Below are positions 51,310-60,054 of a stretch of 64,000 nt of DNA, in pieces. A program made the position numbers and the translations under genes. The notes beneath the pieces are model-generated. The model was not told where the DNA came from and did no database searches. It was given only the letters and a program-made list of their open reading frames with translations. The stretch is from UBA11524 sp963590165. Its GTDB lineage: Bacteria; Bacillota; Clostridia; Christensenellales; Aristaeellaceae. Each line of letters starts with the position of its first letter. The first letter of the stretch is position 1. Location: contig CAVANO010000011.1 in assembly GCA_963590165.1 (NCBI GenBank), positions 1 through 64,000 of the forward strand, given 5' to 3'.

Positions 51310-51876
51310 TTATTCGGTATAAACCGCCCTTGCACCGCCGATGTAGGGCAGGCGCGAGTAGGCCATCACGAGATTCGCTTGACCGACATGATTGGTGGAG
51401 ATACGCAGCGGCACGGCAACCGGACGGATGTGCATGCCGACAAGCGTATCGCCGATGTCGATCGCGGCATCTGCCTGAATGCTGACTGCCAGCGCAGGCT
51501 TATTCATGCGCTTCCACGCCGCCGCAGGGACGCTGCCGCCTGCTTTGGGCTGCGGCACAGCACGCACCTGTGTCAGGTTCATCGCCTTGAGCACCGGCAA
51601 CTCCAGCACAATGCCGCGGTTCAGGTGCTCGCAGCACTGGAACGCCGCATGGAAGCCGCGGCTGCTGCATGCGTTCAGCATCGCGTCCGCTACCATTTCG
51701 CCAAGCTCCGGCACACTGCCCTTGCCGATGCGCGCGCCGACAATCTCGCTTGTCGAGCAGCCCAGCACAATGACGCTGCCTGCCTCGAGGTGCCCTGCGT
51801 CCATCAGTGCGTCAACCGCCTCATCGAGAATCCGATTGATTTCGACGCGAAGCTCTTCCTTTTCCTGTTCATTCAT
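51310..51876 (-). CDS. UPF0340/TIGR01440 family protein (YwlG-like)
   Basis: 188 residues, the usual size. Family segments seen are VIVLGCSTSEIVGARIGKGS, GFHAAFQCCEHLNRGIVLE, VPQPKAGGSVPAAAWK and DIGDTLVGMHIRPVAVPLR. The family is widespread in Firmicutes with no established function. AGGGAG 9 nt upstream sets the start, which lies inside the end of the DUF2974 gene (8-nt overlap). Confidence 0.92.
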   Translation of the reverse strand: MNEQEKEELRVEINRILDEAVDALMDAGHLEAGSVIVLGCSTSEIVGARIGKGSVPELGEMVADAMLNACSSRGFHAAFQCCEHLNRGIVLELPVLKAMNLTQVRAVPQPKAGGSVPAAAWKRMNKPALAVSIQADAAIDIGDTLVGMHIRPVAVPLRISTNHVGQANLVMAYSRLPYIGGARAVYTE

Positions 51877-52972
51877 GTTGAATCGCTCCCTCTTGCTTAT
51901 TTTGACCTGCATCCTGGGATGGCAGGTGATTTTGCCGAATCATGTCCAGCGTATTTTCCGCGCCGATGGCAGCCAGTTTGCCGAGGAGCACGGCGACCAT
52001 CTTTGCCGATTCCTTATCTGCCTGATACACCGCGGTCAGGCTGCCGGGAATGTCCTTGATCACGTCCTTCAGGCTGACGCGCTTCGTTGTCGCCAGCAAC
52101 GTGAAGATGCCGTCAACAAACTGCCGCCGCTGCTCCTTTGAGCACTGTGCCAACCACTGGTGCACCGTCTGATTCACCAGCATGCTGCGCTTGTCCAGCC
52201 CCTCCGCATAGCAGAAGTCGCGACCGAGCATCTCCCATGAAAACGGATCATGCTGCATGATGCCGAAGTTCGAGGACTGGACAACGCGGTGAACCGGATG
52301 CGCCGCAAGCAGCAGTCCAACGACCGCGAACTGCGGCACATAGGCGATGATGCGCTTCGTGACGGCTTCATATCCGGCAGATGCCGCCGTATCATCATCC
52401 ACGCCGGGACCATCGAAGCTGACGATGCGTTTCAGCCGCGGCTGAAGCGCCGCAGGCGTATGCGCCGCCGCATATACGGCAAGATTGCCGCCCTTGCTGT
52501 GACCTGTCACGAGGAAATCCCCCGTGTCCTCCTGCAGATGGCGCGTCAGGTACGCCTGTGCGGCTGCCTGCGCCGGAACAGGACTCTCAAATGACATGGC
52601 GAAATCCTCACGCCAGCCGGTTTCGCTGCCGTCCGTTCCGCGGAAGGCAACGACATGCGAGCCGTCCGGCAAATCGATGGTCATCGCGGCAAACTGCACT
52701 TCATCATTCAGGACGGACACGGCATCGCGCACCATCAAATCGCCGAAACGTTCGGACTGCCCAAGCTGTGCCATCAGAAGACAGCATTCGTCATGGAAAT
52801 GATCCGTATTTTTCCCGCGGTCAGCTTTTTCGGCACAGGCGCGCAGGATCCCTTCTTTCGGCAGGTCGAGATACACCGCGACCGCGAACACAAGGAGGTC
52901 GATATCACACCGCGGCGACAGCGAAAAGGGCAAATCTCCACGCCAGGAGAGGTAATCAGGAAGATGTCCCAT
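51869..52972 (-). CDS. DUF2974 (Mbeg1-like) alpha/beta-hydrolase
   Basis: 367 residues. It begins LPDYLSWRGDLPFSLSPRCDIDLLVFA, the standard N-terminus of the family, and has the lipase-type nucleophile elbow GHSKGGN with Ser159 and a VVAFRGTDGSETGWREDF oxyanion-region strand. A lipase or esterase activity is likely but unproven. AAGGAGG sets the start. It is coupled to the UPF0340 gene by overlap. Confidence 0.88.
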   Translation of the reverse strand: MGHLPDYLSWRGDLPFSLSPRCDIDLLVFAVAVYLDLPKEGILRACAEKADRGKNTDHFHDECCLLMAQLGQSERFGDLMVRDAVSVLNDEVQFAAMTIDLPDGSHVVAFRGTDGSETGWREDFAMSFESPVPAQAAAQAYLTRHLQEDTGDFLVTGHSKGGNLAVYAAAHTPAALQPRLKRIVSFDGPGVDDDTAASAGYEAVTKRIIAYVPQFAVVGLLLAAHPVHRVVQSSNFGIMQHDPFSWEMLGRDFCYAEGLDKRSMLVNQTVHQWLAQCSKEQRRQFVDGIFTLLATTKRVSLKDVIKDIPGSLTAVYQADKESAKMVAVLLGKLAAIGAENTLDMIRQNHLPSQDAGQNKQEGAIQHE

Positions 52973-52984
52973 GAGGTTTGCCTC

Positions 52985-53195
52985 CTTATTTTGACTTTTG
53001 CGGGCTTTGTGATTGCGGATTTCGTCCGTTTTCGTTGAACCCCTTCGGGCATACTTGTCATTTCCATCGTTGAGCTTTGGCAAACGATATAATGCCTTGC
53101 ATTTTAAACCCACTATGGAAGTGCGAATCCGAAGGGTGCAGGGGCGACCGGAAAGATCCTGCTCGCCTCCGCAGAGGCGAAACCCCTGATTGTCC
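52985..53195. repeat. two single copies of the intergenic repeat
   Basis: First copy: GCTTTGTGATTGCGGATTTCGTCCG with AACCCCTTCGGGCATACTT and TTTCCATCGTTGAGC. Second copy: CCGAAGGGTGCAGGGGCGACCGGAAAG with GCCTCCGCAGAGGC, like the 30.5-kb unit. This places units of two arrays side by side and links them as one family. Confidence 0.75.
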
Positions 53196-53245
53196 AATCA
53201 TCACTGATTTCTCCGAAGGAATTGAAGCAAGTGACGGTAAAGCCC

Positions 53246-56200
53246 TTACTTCAATTCTCCGCTTGCTTTCATGGCTTCGTACTGCTCCAGCGAAATCAGG
53301 CAGCGGCGGGGCTTTGCGCCGTCCTTAGCAGAGATGATGCCGCGCTGCTCCATTTCATCGACAAGGCGTCCTGCGCGCGCATAGCCGAGCTTCAGCCGGC
53401 GCTGAATCAGGCTGGTCGAGACCTCGCGGTCGCGCACTGCCATTTCCACGCACTGCGAGAACAGGTCACGGTCGGACGCGGCGTATTCATCCACGGTCGA
53501 ATTGGCATCGGGGTCGTCTTCGTCGCCGTCGTTGCCGGCGTTCTCAAGGCGAGCCATTTCATCCAGCACGGAATTGTCGTAGTTGGCAGGCGAATACTGG
53601 CGGATAAAGTCGGTAATGCCGTTGACCTCATCGTCTGTCAGGAAGCAACCCTGCACACGAATCGGCGTAAACTCGCCCATCGGCATGTACAGCATATCGC
53701 CGTAGCCCAGCAGCTGTTCGGCACCGTTGCGGTCGAGAATCGTGCGGCTGTCGACGTTCGAGGACACCTTAAACGCGATTCGGCTGGGGATATTCGCCTT
53801 AATCAGACCGGTAATGACATCCACGGACGGACGTTGCGTTGCGACGACCAGATGAATGCCGGCAGCACGGGCGAGCTGCGCCAGACGGCAGATGCGCTCT
53901 TCGACTTCCTTCTTGCACGTCATCATCAGGTCAGCCAGCTCGTCAATCACGATGACGATGCGCGGCAGCGGCTCTTCGTCCTCATCAAGGGACTCGTTGT
54001 AGCCGTCAATGGCGCGGACGCCCTTTTCCTGGAACAGCGTGTAGCGGTTCATCATCTCGCCGACTGCCCAGCCCAGCGCGCCGCTTGCCTTATGCGGGTC
54101 GGACACGACAGGAATCAGCAGGTGCGGAATGCCGTTGTAGCACTGCAATTCAACGACCTTCGGGTCAACGAGAATCATGCGGACTTCCTTGGGCGAGCAG
54201 CGGTACAGCAGCGAATTGATAATCGTGTTGATACACACGGATTTACCAGAACCGGTTGCACCGGCAATCAGCAGATGCGGCATTTTCGCAAGGTCGCAGA
54301 GAATCGGCACGCCGGCAATGTCCTTGCCGAGTGCGACGCTCAGCCGTCCCTTTGCCTTGCGCATCACGTCGGACTGCAGGACTTCCTTGAGCGTGACGGT
54401 CGTGCGTGCGCTGTTCGGCACCTCAACGCCGACAAGTGCCTTGCCGGGAATGGGCGCTTCGATGCGGACGGACTTGACCGCCATATTCATGGCGATGTTG
54501 TGGTTGAGGTTCGTGACCTTCGAGACCTTGATGCCCGGCGCGATTTCCAGCTCAAAGCGCGAAATCGCCGGTCCGTGCGTGATGTGGCGCACTTTCGCCG
54601 GAATGCGGAAGGACTTAAGCGTCTCTTCCAGCCGCTGGGTGCGCATGATATCCTCCTCCTCACTGATGCCCTGCTGAGGCGGCGGGTCGCGCAGGAGGAT
54701 GACCGGCGGATACGTGTAGGGGATTTCAGGGTTGTAGGTGGACATGGCGGATGCGCCTGTTGCACTCGGTCCGCCGGACGGCGCTTCGGCGGTCGGTTTG
54801 GCGACCATGATGCCCTGCTTGGCGGAAGGCGGCGTGAAATCAGGCTTCTGCAGCGTTTCAGGGACGCTCCGCATGCCGGTGGACTTCTCCTGCGGTAGCT
54901 TCAATTCAGGCTGCCACGCGCCCTCGGGACGCGGTTGCGTCAGTACGGGCGACACAGCCTCCTTCGGCGCCTCCTCCGACTCCTCCCACGGCGGACGGTC
55001 ATCGAGCGACTCCGGAAATTCCGGCTCATCCTCAAGATCCTCCTCTGAAGGCTGTGCAACAGGCTTCGCCTGATTTGGCTCTGCCTGATTTGGCATTGCC
55101 TGGTCTGGCATTGCCTGCACAGGCGATGTCTGTTGTGCCGTTTGCACAGGCGAAGCCTGTTGCGTCGTTTGCACAGGCGAAGCCTGCTGCATCGGTACGT
55201 CATTCCAGGTATACTGCGCCGGCGCACCGAGACCGGTATCTGCATTGCTCTTCGGCAGCTCATATGGGTCGATATTCGGCGGCTCAACGGTCTCCGCATC
55301 GGTAAACGCCGGATTTTGCGCTGTATTGCCCTGCGGTTCCACTGCCTGCACAGCGCCCGTGCTGCTCCATGCAGAACGGCGGCGCGGCGTTGTCCAGCCT
55401 TCCGCAACGCTCGTCTGACCAAGTTCCTCCGCTGTCGGCGCGAAGCCGATATGGGTGTTCTTCCGGCTCTGAACGGAGGTAATCGGCTGCCCCTGCATTT
55501 CCGGCTTCGTGGGCTGATTCACCTGCTGCGGCCGCTGGTACGGGCTCTGTGCACCCTGCTGAGCCGTTGTCCCGGTTACCGGGTTCCCGGTTATCGGCTG
55601 CCCGGTTACCGGATTCCCGGCGACCGGGTTCCCGGTTATCGGATTCCCGGCGACCGGGTTCCCGGTTATCGGGTTCCCGGCGACCGGTTGCCTCGTTGTG
55701 CCGGGACGGGCATAAGGAGACGGACCACCCTGCGTATATCCGCCGCCATAGGGCTGCTGCGCCTGCGCTGCAATCTGCTGCTGACGCGCTGCTTCCTGAC
55801 GGCGCGCCTCCTCCTCGGCGGCACGTTCAGCGCGCTCCTCCTGCCGCTCGCGTGCCAGTTCCAAGCGCTCGCTCAATGCTTCCTTCAGCCGTTTGACGAG
55901 CGGCCAGCAGCCAATCAGCACATCCACCGCAATCAGCAGACCCAGCACAACCGTGCCGAGCGTTCCGCCGAGGTACTTCCACAGCGGCCACGCCAGCAGC
56001 ATGCCGACCATGCCGCCGCCCTGTCCCTTCATGCCATAGGTCATGCTCCGCGACATCATGCCGCCGAAGCTGTCAGAACCGTCAAGTGCCTTGATATAAT
56101 CCGGCAGACAGAGCTGCCCTTCATTCGTGCTGACGAACGTCACCAGCGTCAGGAAACCGCACAGCAGCACGACAAGAATCGCATAGCAGACGACATAGCG

Positions 56201-56497
56201 TTTCGTCACCTTGCGTGTTGTCAGGATCAGCATCAGGATGCCGCCGGCAATCAGCGCGAACGTCATCAGCAGCGTCATCGAGCCGAACATGGAGGACGAG
56301 AACTGCGTCAGATAGCGGAACACATCGTGCTGCAGCCCGAAACCTGCGCCAAGCAGCGTCAGGATGCCGGTCGCCAGCAGCAGGATTCCGATCATCAGGT
56401 ATGCTGCCAGCGAATCTGCCTCATAGCGAGGCATCGCTTTTCGTTTTGTTCCGCCGGTGCCCTTACGGGATGAGGTGGATTTTTTGTTTTGCGCCAT
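53246..56497 (-). CDS. ftsK: DNA translocase FtsK/SpoIIIE
   Basis: 1083 residues. Four or five membrane helices (about 30-185), a long Pro/Gln-rich linker (about 215-545) containing an NP(I/V)(T/A)G repeat, then the motor: Walker A GATGSGKS (746-753), Walker B VIVIDELADLMM, and the C-terminal gamma winged helix (SLIQRRLKLGYARAGRLVDEMEQ) that reads KOPS-like sequences. It pumps DNA at the septum during division or sporulation. AGGAGG sets the start. Repeat-rich DNA flanks the gene on both sides. Confidence 0.95.
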   Translation of the reverse strand: MAQNKKSTSSRKGTGGTKRKAMPRYEADSLAAYLMIGILLLATGILTLLGAGFGLQHDVFRYLTQFSSSMFGSMTLLMTFALIAGGILMLILTTRKVTKRYVVCYAILVVLLCGFLTLVTFVSTNEGQLCLPDYIKALDGSDSFGGMMSRSMTYGMKGQGGGMVGMLLAWPLWKYLGGTLGTVVLGLLIAVDVLIGCWPLVKRLKEALSERLELARERQEERAERAAEEEARRQEAARQQQIAAQAQQPYGGGYTQGGPSPYARPGTTRQPVAGNPITGNPVAGNPITGNPVAGNPVTGQPITGNPVTGTTAQQGAQSPYQRPQQVNQPTKPEMQGQPITSVQSRKNTHIGFAPTAEELGQTSVAEGWTTPRRRSAWSSTGAVQAVEPQGNTAQNPAFTDAETVEPPNIDPYELPKSNADTGLGAPAQYTWNDVPMQQASPVQTTQQASPVQTAQQTSPVQAMPDQAMPNQAEPNQAKPVAQPSEEDLEDEPEFPESLDDRPPWEESEEAPKEAVSPVLTQPRPEGAWQPELKLPQEKSTGMRSVPETLQKPDFTPPSAKQGIMVAKPTAEAPSGGPSATGASAMSTYNPEIPYTYPPVILLRDPPPQQGISEEEDIMRTQRLEETLKSFRIPAKVRHITHGPAISRFELEIAPGIKVSKVTNLNHNIAMNMAVKSVRIEAPIPGKALVGVEVPNSARTTVTLKEVLQSDVMRKAKGRLSVALGKDIAGVPILCDLAKMPHLLIAGATGSGKSVCINTIINSLLYRCSPKEVRMILVDPKVVELQCYNGIPHLLIPVVSDPHKASGALGWAVGEMMNRYTLFQEKGVRAIDGYNESLDEDEEPLPRIVIVIDELADLMMTCKKEVEERICRLAQLARAAGIHLVVATQRPSVDVITGLIKANIPSRIAFKVSSNVDSRTILDRNGAEQLLGYGDMLYMPMGEFTPIRVQGCFLTDDEVNGITDFIRQYSPANYDNSVLDEMARLENAGNDGDEDDPDANSTVDEYAASDRDLFSQCVEMAVRDREVSTSLIQRRLKLGYARAGRLVDEMEQRGIISAKDGAKPRRCLISLEQYEAMKASGELK
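55571..55690. repeat. 15-bp coding minisatellite in ftsK
   Basis: About eight copies of a 15-bp unit close to CCGGTTATCGGGTTC, reading NPITG/NPVAG/NPVTG on the minus strand. Neighbouring copies alternate in 30-bp pairs, suggesting expansion by slippage in the linker. Confidence 0.9.
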
Positions 56498-56520
56498 TCT
56501 GTCCTCCTAATGGTTCTCTT

Positions 56521-56577
56521 TGGGGGCTTTGTGATTGCGGACTTCGTCCGATTTTCAGAACCCCTTCGCAATGTACT
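56521..56577. repeat. single intergenic repeat upstream of ftsK
   Basis: GGCTTTGTGATTGCGGACTTCGTCCG followed by ACCCCTTCGC; nearly identical to the copy at 52,990 (each piece here split: GGCTTTGTGATTGC and GGACTTCGTCC). Confidence 0.7.
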
Positions 56578-56580
56578 CTT

Positions 56581-57813
56581 TCAAAGCTGATTCTCCGCTT
56601 GCATCAGCATAACCATCTTCAAAACGCCGTCTTCATCGGCATGCAGACATAGCGTTGCATTCTCCCATAGCGCGTAATAGTCCGTTTGCCCTGCGACCAT
56701 GCGACGCAATTCAGCATCGTCTGCGCTGACGTTTGCCGTGCTGTCTGGTTCGCCGAGCGCCTCACGCCATTCCGCCTGCGTCGTCCGGCCGGTCATCAAC
56801 CCGCAGAGCATCAGCCGCTCTGTCCGAATAACCTGAACAATGCTGCTGTTGAGGCTGTCGGTCAGATTGTCCGTCAGGAGCGATACGCCGCGGAATGCGC
56901 CGTCCTCCAGCGAAATCAGCCGCTGACTGCCTGCCAAGTCGGGGTCGTTCAGCAGCGCGTACGTATCAATGAGCGACTGCACATTGTCGCCAAGCGCCGC
57001 CGGAATACCGGGGAATGCACCGCCTGCGAGCACCTGACGGATCGTTTCCTTCGCGTCTGCCGGGAAAGCCATCTGCGACGGTACGCCCAGCCGCGTCAGG
57101 ATGCTGCCATCCGACAAATCAAGCACCTCCGCGATTTCGCTCCAGAGAATCGTGATTGTGCCGGCACGCTCCGCCAGCGTTTCAAACCGCTGAATCGGGT
57201 AATGGAATGTGATGGCGTATTCCGTGAGCGAAAACACGTCCGGCACCGGCAGCAGTTCCGCCGCGCCCAGATGATCGCTCAGCTCCGGCTCGATTGTCTC
57301 TTCAATCAGCGCAGTGATGGCATCGTTTGCCGCATCCGCATCGGTGAAAAGCGCGTCCAGCGAGATGCTTTCGCCGGTGCGCAGGTCAATATTAACGGCA
57401 GACCACGCCTGCGTTGAGCGTTCGGTCTCCAGTGCGCCGTCCGCAAGAAAAGCCACGGACAGCACATCGCCGGTCAATGTTGCCGTGTAGGAAACATCGA
57501 TGCTGACCGGCAGGGACATCAACGCGGTCATGCGGGTCAGGCGGCTTTCAATCTGTCCGGCGGTTAAAATGGCATCGTTGACGGATTGCTGAAGCGCTTC
57601 ATCCGCCATGCCCGTCACGGCAGGATAGCGGACGCTGCTTCCGCCCAGCGAAAGTCCTGCATCCGTCAGGGTGACAGCGGTGTTTTCAGCCGGCTTTTCC
57701 GGTGCATCGCCGATTCGGGTGACGCCGCCCTGCTCCGCCTTCGCAAGGGGCGGATTCTGCATTGCGGCGGTCAGCAGCATCATGGCAAGCAACAGGGAAA
57801 CTGCTCGTTTCAT
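56581..57813 (-). CDS. secreted DUF3298/RsiV-like protein
   Basis: 410 residues with a signal peptide (cleavage near AKA-EQ). The middle (about 60-240) follows the DUF4163-DUF3298 pattern: YPAVTGMADEALQQSVNDAI, then WSAVNIDLRTGESISLDALF and EYAITFHYP. The rest (about 250-410) is an unassigned helical region. Relatives include RsiV and PdaC, which bind lysozyme or cell-wall glycans, so a cell-wall-binding role is plausible. The second of two close ATGs is used because AAGGAGG is 9 nt before it and only 3 nt before the first. It lies upstream of ftsK in the same direction. Confidence 0.75.
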   Translation of the reverse strand: MKRAVSLLLAMMLLTAAMQNPPLAKAEQGGVTRIGDAPEKPAENTAVTLTDAGLSLGGSSVRYPAVTGMADEALQQSVNDAILTAGQIESRLTRMTALMSLPVSIDVSYTATLTGDVLSVAFLADGALETERSTQAWSAVNIDLRTGESISLDALFTDADAANDAITALIEETIEPELSDHLGAAELLPVPDVFSLTEYAITFHYPIQRFETLAERAGTITILWSEIAEVLDLSDGSILTRLGVPSQMAFPADAKETIRQVLAGGAFPGIPAALGDNVQSLIDTYALLNDPDLAGSQRLISLEDGAFRGVSLLTDNLTDSLNSSIVQVIRTERLMLCGLMTGRTTQAEWREALGEPDSTANVSADDAELRRMVAGQTDYYALWENATLCLHADEDGVLKMVMLMQAENQL

Positions 57814-57882
57814 CAGCATAGTCCTCCTTGTGTGATTCTATTTTACATCATCTAACGAATTCACGCAAGTTTATCTTCCCAA

Positions 57883-58023
57883 GGCAACACCGCACAAATG
57901 AGGTGATATGATGAACAGTGAATTTTGTGTCAAAGGCAGACCGGCGAAATAAACTTTTATTTCGGCGCCGCAGTTGGTGCAAAAGGCATGTTCAGCGGCG
58001 CCACTGAATTGTGCGGTATTGCC
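57883..58023. mobile_element. MITE copy C, complete
   Basis: 141 bp bounded by GGCAACACCGCACAA (57883-57897) and TTGTGCGGTATTGCC (58009-58023). The left arm matches the reverse complement of copy B (ATGAGGTG...ATGAACA.TGAATTTTGTGTC, split), while the core hairpin (GGCAGACCGGCGAAATAAA... TTTATTTCGGCGCCG) matches copy A. It lies between the leaders/ends of the DUF3298 and alaS genes. Confidence 0.85.
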
Positions 58024-58033
58024 GTAACTGCGG

Positions 58034-58085
58034 GCAAAAGAAGAGGCTGCCTCTCCCGACCTGACGGTCCTGTTGAGACAGCCTC
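58034..58085 (-). terminator. terminator of alaS
   Basis: Minus strand: GAGGCTGTCTC / GAGAGGCAGCCTC stem with a 19-nt loop, then TTCTTTT. Confidence 0.8.
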
Positions 58086-58101
58086 CGAAAGGCCGTTGTG
58101 A

Positions 58102-59898
58102 TTACTTGTTTTCCGGCATGATAACCGCCTTGATGCGGCGCACGCCTGCGGAGGAGCTTTCCTCCTTCTGAATCTTGAAGCCGCCCAGCTCGCCCGTGGT
58201 CTGTGCATGCGGGCCGCCGCAGATTTCAAAGGAGTAATCGCCCATCTTGTACGTGCGGACGCGCTCGCCGTACTTGGATTCAAACAGACCGATGGCACCC
58301 TTCGCCTTCGCTTCCGGCACCGTCATTTCCTCGCAGACGACCGGCACATTTGCGGCAATCGCCTCGTTGACGAGCTTTTCGACCTCGGCCAGCTCTTCCT
58401 TGGTCACCTTGCGGCCGAAGGAGAAGTCGAAGCGGAGGCGCTCAGCGGTGATGTTCGAGCCCTTCTGCGCGACCTCGTCGCCCAGCACCTTGCGCAGCGC
58501 CGCGTGCAGCAGATGCGTCGCGGTGTGCAGGCGTGCCGTCTCGACGCTCGTGTCCGCCAGACCGCCCTTGAACTTCTGCTCAGCGCCCTGATGGCTCAGC
58601 TCCTGATGCTTGCGGAATGCCTCGGCGAAGCCTTCCGTGTCAACCGTCAGACCGCGCTCGCCAGCCAGCTCAACCGTCATTTCAATCGGGAAGCCGAACG
58701 TGTCATAGAGGTGGAAGGCGGTTTCGCCGTCAATCTTGCCGTCGGCGGCGCGGGTCGCGACCTTGTCGAATTCCTTGTTGCCCTGCTTGAGGGTGCGTGC
58801 GAAGCGATTTTCCTCCAGCGCAAGCTGTTCGAGCACGAATGCAGCGTTGCGTGCCAGTTCGGGATATGCTTCCTTGTACTGGTCGATAATCACGCGCGCG
58901 ATGTCGCCGGTGAAGCCGTCAGGCATGCCGATCTGCATGCCGTAGCGGACGGTGCGGCGGATCAGGCGGCGGAGGATATAGCCCTGATCGGTGTTGGACG
59001 GGGACACGCCGCGGTCATCGCCGAGGATGAAAGTGGACGTGCGCATATGGTCGGCAATAATGCGGAATGCCTTGGTCGTGTCGGCATCCTGCTCATACGT
59101 CTTGCCGGACAGCTCGGCGATCTTCGCGAGAATGTTGGTGAATGCGTCCGTCTCGTAGACCGTCTTCTTGCCGGTCAGCACGCAGATGGTGCGCTCCAGA
59201 CCCATGCCGGTATCGACATTCTTCTGCTTGAGCGGGATGAACGTGCCGTCCTTTTGCTTGTTGTACTGCATGAAGACGTCGTTCCAGATTTCCAGATACG
59301 CGCCGCAGTGGCAGGCAGGCGAGCAGTTCGGGCCGCAGGGCTTCTTGGTGATGATGAACATTTCCGTATCCGGACCGCACGGACCCGTGATGCCGGCAGG
59401 TCCCCACCAGTTATGCTCCTTGGGCAGGTAGAACAGGTGATCATCCTTCACGCCGCAGCTGCGCCAGAGGTTTGCCGCCTCCTCGTCGCGCGGGCAGTCT
59501 TCATCGCCCTCGAAGACGGTGAACGCCAGCTTATCGGGATCAAGCCCCAGATACTGTTCGCTCGTGAGGAACTCCCAGCTCCACGGGATCATTTCCTTCT
59601 TGAAATAATCGCCCAGCGACCAGTTGCCCAGCATCTCGAAGAACGTCAGGTGGCTCGGATCGCCCACATCATCGATATCGCCGGTGCGGATGCACTTCTG
59701 CACGTCCGTCAGGCGTGTGCCGGCGGGATGCGGCGTACCCATCAGGTACGGCACCAGCGGATGCATGCCGGCGGTGGTGAAGAGGACAGTGGGGTCATTC
59801 TCCGGAATGACGGAGGCGGACGGAATGCGATGATGTCCCTTCGATTCCATGAACTTCTGGAACATTTCCCGCAGCTGTGCGGAGGTGATCTGCTTCAT
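58102..59898 (-). CDS. alaS: alanyl-tRNA synthetase, short form without C-Ala
   Basis: 598 residues against about 870-880 for usual bacterial AlaRS. The class II aminoacylation core is complete (LREMFQKFMESKGHHRIPSAS, DVQKCIRTGDIDDVG, NVDTGMGLERT), followed by a tRNA-recognition domain and an editing domain with HTATH (458-462) and CGGPH (560-564), which together form the zinc site. The chain stops right after, so the C-Ala dimerisation/tRNA-elbow domain is missing. The ATG follows AAGGGAGC; a longer frame adds ten residues without a ribosome site. The 43-nt leader is too short for a T-box. Whether a second full-length alaS exists cannot be seen. Confidence 0.93.
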   Translation of the reverse strand: MKQITSAQLREMFQKFMESKGHHRIPSASVIPENDPTVLFTTAGMHPLVPYLMGTPHPAGTRLTDVQKCIRTGDIDDVGDPSHLTFFEMLGNWSLGDYFKKEMIPWSWEFLTSEQYLGLDPDKLAFTVFEGDEDCPRDEEAANLWRSCGVKDDHLFYLPKEHNWWGPAGITGPCGPDTEMFIITKKPCGPNCSPACHCGAYLEIWNDVFMQYNKQKDGTFIPLKQKNVDTGMGLERTICVLTGKKTVYETDAFTNILAKIAELSGKTYEQDADTTKAFRIIADHMRTSTFILGDDRGVSPSNTDQGYILRRLIRRTVRYGMQIGMPDGFTGDIARVIIDQYKEAYPELARNAAFVLEQLALEENRFARTLKQGNKEFDKVATRAADGKIDGETAFHLYDTFGFPIEMTVELAGERGLTVDTEGFAEAFRKHQELSHQGAEQKFKGGLADTSVETARLHTATHLLHAALRKVLGDEVAQKGSNITAERLRFDFSFGRKVTKEELAEVEKLVNEAIAANVPVVCEEMTVPEAKAKGAIGLFESKYGERVRTYKMGDYSFEICGGPHAQTTGELGGFKIQKEESSSAGVRRIKAVIMPENK

Positions 59899-59947
59899 AT
59901 ATGGGTTGCTCCCTTCGGTTAAATGCACAAAATCAGTTGCAAGGGTT

Positions 59948-59976
59948 ATTATATCATTCTATCCGGCGATTTGCAA
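59948..59976 (-). promoter_or_regulatory. promoter of alaS
   Basis: Minus strand: TTGCAA, 17-bp spacer, perfect TATAAT. Confidence 0.85.
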
Positions 59977-59992
59977 GGGTTATCGTCCGTTA

Positions 59993-60022
59993 TTGACAAA
60001 GCCTATGCCATGGCGCTATACT
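59993..60022 (+). promoter_or_regulatory. promoter of the GH43 gene
   Basis: Consensus TTGACA, 18-bp spacer, TATACT; divergent from and 16 bp away from the alaS promoter. Confidence 0.8.
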
Positions 60023-60054
60023 AAGCCCACGCAATACAGCAAGGAGGCTCCACC

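Noticed and set aside
59899..59941. T-box leader for alaS
   Set aside because: The predicted leader is about 43 nt, far too short, and has no T-box sequence.
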